Source: Azolla caroliniana
Taxonomy: Eukaryota; Polypodiophyta
Assembly: GCA_043228905.1 (NCBI GenBank)
Contig: JBHGNT010000007.1
Span: forward strand, 868,001 to 932,000
Direction: 5' to 3'
Length of the DNA: 64,000 bases
The translations under genes and the position numbers were made by a program. The notes beneath the pieces were generated by a model, which made no database searches, was not told the origin of the DNA, and saw only the letters and a program-made list of their open reading frames with translations. Positions 56,437 through 64,000 of the stretch are shown in pieces (position 1 is the first letter of the stretch; the number at the start of each line of letters is the position of its first letter).

Positions 56437-59253
56437 TGTAAAGAATCGATGGTGATTCTTGTGCAGCAGAATAGACTAGAGATATGTGTTGTGAGTGTGT
56501 GTGTATGAGAGAGAGAGAGAGAGAGAAACACAATATAGATTTGAACAACAATAGAATACTCAAGAAGATGTATATTACAAAGGAGATTAATTGACCTAAT
56601 TACAAAGTAGGAGGAGAGTGCTTTATATAGTCACTCTCTCTCTTCATTAACTACCGAAGCTCATGGGTCATGGGGAATGTAAAAACTCATTAGTTATGTG
56701 TCATAGAATATGATTCTATGACACATAGTTAATGTGTAAATAAGAGTGGTGACTTTTGACCTTTGAGTGCACACTCTCAAGGGTGTGTTCACACACTAGA
56801 CTAGGTTGAGCTTGATTCTCAACACGCCCCCTCAAGCTCAACTTTGGTCGGCTACTTCGGTTGATGTCTGCTTCGGCTCGTATCCGGTTCGGACGGTATC
56901 CGGTTTTTGCTTGTACTCTCCCTCAAGCTTGGCAAGTCAAGGACCATCAATCCAAGGTCTGACGGGAATTGCTGAAGCTTGTCGGCTCCTAGGGCTTTCG
57001 TGAAGAGGTTGGTTGTTTGAAGATTCGTAGTGATATGTTGAAGGTTGACATCGCCAGCTTGAACACGCTCTCGAATGAAGTGATAGTGCACTTCGATATG
57101 CTTCGTGCGTGCGTGGAACACCGGGTTCCAAGCCAGATAAATACTGCTCATGTTGTCGCAATAAAGGAGAATCAGATCTTTGATGGGAACGCCCAGATCC
57201 TTTAATATCCTCTTGAGCCATACGACTTCACATGCAACCACCGTTGCGCCCCTATATTCGGCCTCTGTGCTCGAAAGAGCAACGGTTGGTTGCTTCTTGC
57301 TACTCCAGGAGATGGCTCCACTTCCGAGGGAGAAGATGAAACCAGAGGTTGATCGTCGGTCGGCTTTGTAGCCTGCCCAGTCGACATCTGTGTACCCCTC
57401 GAGTTGAATTGGCGTGGCCGACTTATAGAGAATGCCATAGTCCATCGTTCCGCTCACGTATCGTATCACGTGAGCATTTGCGTGAACTGGCTAAGAAGGC
57501 CGACCGGATAGCTTAGGTCCGGTCGAGTGATCGTGAGATAGATAAGACTACCGATCAGTTGTCGATACTGAGTCCGCTCACACTCTGTGGTGCTAGAATT
57601 GGCATCTAATTTGAGGTTTCCGTGGAGAGGTGTTGCCACAAACTTGCACTCAGTTATCCCGAACTTGTATAACAAGTTCAGAATGTAGTGCTGTTGGGAG
57701 ATCATAATCCCGGCTGGAGTCCGAATTACATCTATGCCAAGGAAGTAATGGAGCTCTTTCATGTCTGTCATCTCGAATTTGTTGGAAAGGAGGGATTTGA
57801 CCTTGTTGATGTCGACTAGCTGCTCACCTCCAATGACCAAATCATCCACGTACAGGATGATGAAGATCAGACTTTCAGAATCGCTTCTTACATAGAGAGA
57901 ATTGTCGGATTTTGACATTTGGAAGTTGATTCGATGAAGATATTGTGTTATCTTCGAGTGCCAAGCACGTGGTGCTTGCTTAAGGCCGTAGAGAGGCTTC
58001 TTGAGTTGGCATACGTCTTTTAGATTAATGTTGGATTCAAAGCTAGGTGGTTGTACCATGTACACCTCTTCTAATTCGCCTTGAAGAAAAGCGTTCTTGA
58101 CATCCATCTGGTGGAGGTGCCACCCTTTCACTGCTGCAAGCACTATCATTGCTGCAAGCGGATTCTCTCGTGCTAGTACGGCGGCCTGCATCGCGCCGAA
58201 TCGTGGTGCAAGGCCGCCGAAGCATACTTCCACCATTTCGTCATCCTCCACATTGACGCTTATCGAGCCGAGTGCATCACAAAGCTCCTTGATCTTCAAG
58301 GTGTAGCTTGTGATCGACATATCTTGTTGTTGGATGTTGTTCAACTCTTGGCGGAGTTGAAGCTTTCGTGCCGTTGTATTGGTGGTGAATATCTTCCTTA
58401 GATTCTCCCATGCTTCCTTTGCCGTCATGGCTTCTTGAATGTAGCCGAGCATGTGATCATGAACACATGTCGCCAAACAATACATTACTCGACTCGCCGC
58501 TTGCTCCCATGTTGAGTAGTCGGCGTCTTCCGAGTCGGGTCGGTTTTCTTGTACTCCCTTGATGTAACCCCACTAGCCTTGGCCGACAAGGTATTGGTGC
58601 ATCCTGTACTCCCAAGATGCAAAGTTATTTCGATCCAACTTCTCGCTAGGGAGAGCGCTCCCCATTTGAGTATTCATGGTGTTTGATGTAGATTTTCTTC
58701 TTCTTCTTCTCTCTTGAATACGAGTTGTGTAGCTGCACTACAATAGCGATGAGCCGGTTCTTCTTGAATGCCGATGTGGAGCACAACACATGCAGATGGG
58801 CTAGATCGAGCTATCAAACCACTCTGATACCATGTAAATAATCGATGGTGATTCTTGTGTAGCGGAATAGACTAGAGATATGTGTTGTGAGTGTGTGTTG
58901 TGAGTGTGTGTATGAGAGAGAGAGTGAGTGAGAGTGAGAGTGAGAGTGAGAGAGAAACACAATATGGATTTGAACAACAATAGAATACTCAAGAAGATGT
59001 ATATTACAAAGGAGATTAATCGACCTAATTACAAAGTGGGAGGAGAGTGCTTTATATAGTCACTCTCTCTCTTCATTAACTACCAAAGCTCATGGGTCAT
59101 GGGGAATGTGAAAACTCATTAGTTATGTGTCATAGAATACGATTCTATGACACATAGTTAATGTGTAAATAAGAGTGGTGACTTTTGACCTTTGAGTGCA
59201 CACTCTCAAGAATGTGTTCACACACTAGACTAGGTTGAGCTTGATTCTCAACA
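56437..59253 (-). mobile_element. Copia-D, internally deleted element with both LTRs, TSD AACTT
   Basis: LTRs 56437-56824 and 58833-59253 (388 and 421 bp, the difference mainly in GT and GA microsatellites), flanked by AACTT (56432-56436 and 59254-59258). On the minus strand the PBS TGGTATCAGAGT is at 58832-58821. The internal part is only about 2 kb because protease, integrase and the start of RT are deleted. Closely related to Copia-B. It sits inside an older Copia remnant. Confidence 0.93.
56852..58677 (-). pseudogene. Copia-D gag-RT-RNase H fusion
   Basis: From the ATG at 58677 (MNTQMGSALP) gag runs to LARENP and then joins RT in frame at about 58150 (AVKGWHLHQMDVKNAFLQGE). RT keeps LYVDDLVIGG near 57840. 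A short deletion near 57470 breaks the link to RNase H (YTDVDWAGYKADRRSTSGF, SSKKQPTVALSSTEAEYRGA, HIEVHYHF), which runs to about 56852. The gag-RT junction has GCTGCAAGC on both sides of the lost segment, as expected for deletion between short repeats. Confidence 0.88.
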
Positions 59254-59830
59254 AACTTGCTTGCTACAAATAATGCCCTTACAATGTTGAAGAGGGGAGT
59301 AAATTTTGGTTCTTTCTTCTTTGTTTCAATGAGATCGCAAAGAAAGTGATGTTTCAAGTCCACATAATGTATGTTGTCACTCATCTTCGAATTGTTGGCT
59401 AGCTTGATTGAAAATTGATTATTGCAGAACGAAGTGTTGTTTCAAGTCCACGTGACGTACGTTGTCAGTCATTTTCGGGTTGTTAGCTAGATTGATGCAA
59501 GACTAATTAGCGCAGAACAAATTCATTGTTAAAACAGTAAATAAGTTGAATTCCTTGAGCACTGATTTAATCAAAATGCCTTCTTTGGCCACTAGAGCAG
59601 CGACTACATATTCAACTTCGGTGGATGATAATACTACAATAGACTATTTCTTTGACTTCCAAGAAATTACAACATCAGCTAGTGTGTAGATATGACCACC
59701 TATTGACTTGTGGTTGTCCACATCTTTGCCCCAATCGGAGTTAGTCCAAACAATTAGCTAACAAGAGGGGTTTTCCCATTCTTGCACTGGTAAGGTTGGC
59801 TCAAATTGTGTGGCCAAGTGTTGAATACCG
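59254..59830 (-). mobile_element. Copia RNase H remnant (different family)
   Basis: Minus-strand text includes WKSKK*SIVVLSSTEVEYVV and AALVAKEG near 59680-59580, and two diverged copies of VDLKHHF-type RNase H end sequence at about 59460 and 59360. The motif order matches the end of a Copia RNase H. The in-frame stop and a partial duplication show it is dead. It is the host of Copia-D. Confidence 0.7.
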
Positions 59831-59938
59831 GTGTCTAATTGCTGTATTCACACTGTCCCTTGGACAGACTAGGTTTAGGACAACTCTGTAAATATGTCAA
59901 AGGGAAGGTGACTTAGCTTGTTAGTATATAAACAGGTT

Positions 59939-62900
59939 TGTAAGCTAGCTATAGAAAGTAGCGTGCGGAAGCAAGTATGAAGACCGAACAGAAGGAAGGA
60001 AACTCAGGTTTAATGGAGAGCTTGAGCTTACACGGTATACGCGGGAGAGACAGAAAGAGAGTGAGAGAGAAGACACAAAAAACTATATTCAATAGTAATA
60101 CTCAATCTGTACATAAGACGTGCTTCAGTGAACACTTTTATACAAGTCCTAGAAGGACTGACCGAAGTACTGACAGTACTTCAATGCTCATTAAGAGCTC
60201 CTACACTAACTCCCAAATATATTCCTCACGGAATATCTTTCCTAACGACCTCCCGGTGTACGCACTCGGCCTAACCGATCGGTCCCAACCAATCCGGTCC
60301 TCGGCTTCTTCAGCCGATCCGGCCGATGTTGAGCTTGTCTCTCAACACTCCCCCTCAAGCTCAACTCGAGGCTCTTCGGGATCCTCGGGCTCACAGCTCC
60401 GGTTCCTCCTGGCTTCACGCCTCGCTCGCGCTCCTCGACCTGTTCGACTCCGCGCGCTTCGACCCTTCCGGTCGGCTTGTCTGCTCATGCGGCCCTTATC
60501 AACTCTTCTGCTATTGCGGTGTCGACACTTCTTCTGATGCCTTTTCTTCCGCTTGGGCCTCGGTTGATTCAGCGTATCTGAATCAAACATCCGAACCGAC
60601 TCGACTACTTCCGATCGGTTTTCGCTCTCGTCCGAGTTGGCTGTCTCCAACTCGTCTTCGGTCTTCTCGCCCTCGATGGCGTCATCTTCCCTATGCGTGG
60701 TTGGCTTCGGCTCTCTCCTTCGGTTGCTCCCCTTCTGTCTGCTTCTGAACTTTTCTGCGGGTCCGTCCTCGGTTTCTTCAGCCGATCCGAAGTCGAACTT
60801 GTCAACCGACTCGGTGTCGCGGTCTCCGCTCCTTTCCTGCTGCCTTGCTTGGTCATTCGGGACTATTCTCCCCCTCAAGTTTGGCACATCAAGGTGACGC
60901 AACCCGAGCGCACCTGAGAATTGCCGCAACTTGTCCAGACCAAGAGGCTTGGTGAAGATGTCGGCAGCCTGCCGATCCGTCGGAACGTACTGAAGTTCGA
61001 CTTCACCGGAAAGGACACGCTCACGGACGAAATGGTAGTGCACCTCAATGTGCTTGGTCCGTGCGTGGAAAACAGGGTTTTTCGCGAGCTGGATGCTGCT
61101 GAGGTTGTCGCAGTAGATCGTCGTCGGATCGGACACCTCCTCTTGCAGGTCCTTAAGTAGCCGCTTCAACCATATGGCTTCGCATGTCGCGACCGCCGCT
61201 CCTCGGTACTCCGCTTCAGTGCTCGACAGTGCAACTGTCGGCTGCTTCTTACTGCTCCACATGATCGCAGCACTCTCGAGGGAGAACGCGTATCCGGACG
61301 TGGATCGGCGATCGGCGGCGTTACCAGCCCAATCAGCATCGGTGTAGCCGACTAACTGTGCGGCTGCACCGGTCCGATATAGCAGTCCCCGGTCCTTAGT
61401 GTCGTTGACATACCGAAGTATGCGTTGCGCACACTGAAGGTGCTCCTCGATAGGTCGCGCCATGAACTGACTGATCACCCCGACCGGATAACTCAGGTCG
61501 GTTCGGGTGATGGTCAAGTATATGAGGCTTCCGACAATTTTTTGGAACCTCGTCGGGTCACATACCTTTCCCGTATCAGGACGAAGCTTGACGCTACCCT
61601 AAACAGGATTCGAGACGGACTTACAGGCTGCCATCCCGAATTTGAAGAGCATACTAGACACGTAATGTCGTTGGCTGATCAATATGCCTTCGGGGGTACA
61701 GATCACTTCGATCCCGAGGAAGTAATGAAGGTCCCCCAGATCCTTCATGTCGAACGATGCCGCAAGTTGGAGCTTCACGCGGTCGATTTCACCTAGGTCG
61801 GCGTCGGTGATGACCAAGTCATCAACATATAGTAGAATACTAACCGGTCCGAGTCGACCTTTCCGGATGAACAGGGAAGAGTCCGATTTTGACGTGACGA
61901 AGCCCATCCGACGCAGTTGTTGCGTGATCTTCGCATTCCAGGCACGCGGGGCTTGCTTCAGTCCGTAAAGGGACTTCTTCAGTCGGCATACTGCTGAGGA
62001 GTTCGTTCCGGAGTGAAAACCGGGGGGTTGTACCATGTACACCTGTTCCTCAAGGTCACCTTGCAGGAACGCATTCTTTACATCCATTTGATGTAAGTGC
62101 CACCCCTTCGCCGCAGTTACTGCCAGCAAAACACGAACGGTCGTCATTTTTGCGACCGGCGCAAACGTCTCATCGTAGTCGATGCCGTGTTTCTGCGCGT
62201 AGCCTTTTGCCACTAGTTGAGCCTTGTACCGGTTGACCGAGCCATCGGTGTTGTGCTTGACCTTGTACACCCACCTACACCCGATCGGCTTCACACCTCT
62301 TGGTGCGTCAACCAGGTCCCAGGTCTCGTTCTCCGCCAATGCGTGCATCTCTTCCTCCATCGCGGCGCGCCAATTCGCGTCCTTCGCCGCTTCTGCGTAG
62401 CTCTCCGGCTCACACACTTCCGCTACACGGGTCATGTATGCATAATGATGCGCCATGTACTCGTTGTAACCGAACCGCACAATTGGGTTCTTTTGGCGAG
62501 TAGATCGGCGTAATCTCACATTAGCCGATGTCGAGGCCTTCTCAGTCGACGCGGCCTTCACCTTTAAAGACCCGTCACCGGTTCCCTCGGAGTCGGACTC
62601 GCGTCGGTATGACTCGTTCCTTTCCGTGCCGGAATCCGACACCTTCTTCTTCCCTTTCTCTTTGCGCGTAAGCCGTCTCCTCGGCTTCCTGCGTGGGGAA
62701 TGCGCGGCCGAGTCTCCACTACTCGCCGGCTCTTCATCGGACTGGTCGTACCGACTCAGTCGTGCAATCGGTCCACTTAACCGGAGTGAAATTGGACTCT
62801 CTTCGCGAGTCTCGATTTCAGGCTCATCCGGAGGCATCTCGGCCTCGCTGACCTCATCGTCAGAGCTCGGATGGGAGTCGAGGTTCGTAGTCGGGGGCAG

Positions 62901-63303
62901 GTACCAGGACGCGGACTCGTCAAACACAACGTCGCGGCTGACACGTGCTTGTTTGTTGCGAGGGTTATAACACTTATAACCCTTCTGCTCGTCCGAGTAA
63001 CCGACCAAGATGCATTTCTCGGCCTTTGCGTCCAGTTTCCTCCTTTTCTCCTTCGGTACATGCACATACGCAATGCTACCGAACACCCTCAAGTGTCGCA
63101 AGTTCGGCTTCGTTCGGAAATATAGCTCGTGCGCCGACACTTTGTCTCCGATCCGGTTCTGGATGTATACCGCGGTCCTTACCGCCTCGGCCCAATAGAA
63201 CTTGGGCAAGCTCTTCTCCTCCAGCATTGCCCGTGCCGCTTCCACAATTGACCGATTCTTTCTCTCGGCCACGCCGTTCTGCTCTGGCGTGTATCTACAA
63301 CTG
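59939..63303 (-). mobile_element. Copia-F, 5'-truncated
   Basis: The 3' LTR is 59939-60347 (409 bp in plus orientation TGTAAGC...CTCTCAACA), with a TATA box (TATAAAAG on the minus strand near 60145) and the same GGACTTGTATAAA core as Copia-A. The polypurine tract is TTGAGGGGGAG at 60358-60348. Internal sequence extends to 63303 in the integrase, where a LINE fragment begins. No 5' LTR is present. Confidence 0.9.
60348..63303 (-). pseudogene. Copia-F pol (integrase C-terminus, RT, RNase H, charged tail)
   Basis: From 63303: CRYTPEQNGVAERKNRS, FYWAEAVRTAVYIQNRIG, an acidic and basic linker, then RT (NTDGSVNRYKAQLVAKGYA, HQMDVKNAFLQGDLEEQVYM, LLYVDDLVI near 61830). A stop and frame break near 61600 separate it from RNase H (YTDADWAGNAADRRSTSGY, SSKKQPTVALSSTEAEYRGA, FTKPLGLDKL). 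After the usual RNase H end (HLDVPNLRG, about 60870) the frame stays open for about 170 more residues rich in Arg, Glu, Asp and Ser, down to the LTR. Copia-A has a similar extension. Apart from the break near 61600 the frame is long and open. Confidence 0.88.
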
Positions 63304-64000
63304 AATGGGTTGAAAAAAATGGTAAGAGAGCTTATGGACAAGCTGGCTTTCGAAAACACCATAGTACCATTGATCATCTTGTCAACCATTCGAGTATTAA
63401 TGGAGGAAAGTTGCCTTAGAGGTAAAGGTTTATATTATTGCTTTGTAGACTTCAAGAAAGCTTTTGATATGGTACCTCATGAGCATCTTTGGAGGCGAAT
63501 GGAATAACTTAGGTGCCAAGTGAATATATGCTTGCAATTTCCCGCATATATGAGAAGGTTATATGTTGTGTGCGTATGAGACATAGACTTTCAGATTTTT
63601 TCAATAGCACTATTGGTGTTAAGCAAGGATGCCCACTTTCACCAACATTATTTTGTCTATGCATTAATTAATTGGAAGAAATGATTACCAAGTTTGCAAA
63701 GGAAGAATGTGTTGAAGACATTGCCATTGGGAATGTTGTGATTATGCTTTTGCTATATGCAAATGATGTAGTGCTTTTTGCAAATACTTTAGGAGATGCA
63801 CAAAAGCTTATGAAGGCATTGGAAAAAATTTGCATGCATACTAAATTAAGTGACAATAGCTCTAAAACAAAGATTATGCTTGTCATGAGCCAAAAAAGAG
63901 ATAAACCATGCATTATGTACAACAATGAGCCACTTTAATGTGTGGAAAGATTGAAATATCTTAGCCTTGAAGTTCCTTCAAATCATAGATGGAATGAATG
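63304..64000 (+). mobile_element. LINE reverse transcriptase fragment (second LINE type)
   Basis: Encodes RT blocks GKGLYYCFVDFKKAFDMVP near 63425-63480, GVKQGCPLSPTLFCLCIN near 63620-63668, and LLLYANDVVLFANTLGDAQK near 63750, then SSKTKIMLVMSQKRDKP. Stops at 63505 and 63670 and a changed catalytic motif (YAND in place of YADD) show it is inactive. The sequence differs clearly from the L1-type LINE at 4144-9420. It continues past the end of the window. Confidence 0.85.

Noticed and set aside
1-64000. CRISPR array, operon or bacterial mobile system
   Set aside because: Spliced genes, plant transcription factor and retroelements show eukaryotic nuclear DNA. No regularly spaced direct repeats with unique spacers were seen.

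Overview
This window looks like nuclear DNA of a land plant with a large, repeat-rich genome. Three spliced host genes with GT-AG introns and plant-type domains sit in a sea of LTR retrotransposons and LINEs. A Tcn1/Tf1-like chromovirus (a type I associate with seed-free plants and fungi rather than flowering plants) and the look of the Copia families suggest a fern or another seed-free plant. That placement is inference, not proof.

Layout. 1-2.6 kb: AT-rich DNA with two blocks of a 72-bp tandem repeat. 2.65-11.86 kb: old transposon debris, namely a Copia fragment, an L1-type LINE interrupted by a minus-strand chromovirus fragment, LINE 3' copies, and a solo LTR (9889-10613) with target-site duplication GCTTT. 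11.86-22.54 kb: minus-strand Copia-B, into which plus-strand Copia-A (12325-18117, TSD GGCCT) has inserted. 22.54-23.2 kb: a LINE remnant.

23.2-45.2 kb is the gene-bearing part. It holds a 16-exon RNA-dependent RNA polymerase of the RDR3/4/5 (gamma) type on the minus strand, a four-exon gene for an unrecognised MGC-type lipidation-candidate protein at 30.9-32.5 kb, a three-exon B-class GATA factor at 37.9-40.4 kb whose first intron is a telo-box-rich repeat array, a broken partial copy of that GATA gene at 42.7-44.6 kb joined to a Copia LTR-gag fragment, and a small candidate secreted Ser-rich peptide gene at 45.1 kb.

45.4-64 kb is again transposons: a hairpin-rich AT segment, a degenerate Copia-E split by an apparently intact chromovirus (46848-52633, TSD CTGAC, identical 471-bp LTRs), a short gypsy LTR-gag piece fused to a third fragment of the GATA locus, an internally deleted Copia-D (TSD AACTT), another Copia fragment, minus-strand Copia-F, and a LINE fragment of a second type.

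The most interesting object is the intact chromovirus. It carries what looks like a self-priming system: 12 nt at the predicted transcript start are exactly complementary to the 12 nt lying 3-14 nt after the 5' LTR. It also has a -1 frameshift signal at the gag-pol junction (heptamer, 6-nt spacer, 11-bp stem), a set of heat-shock-element-like motifs upstream of its TATA box, and a chromodomain. Together these describe a young, possibly active element of a Tf1-like lifestyle in a plant.
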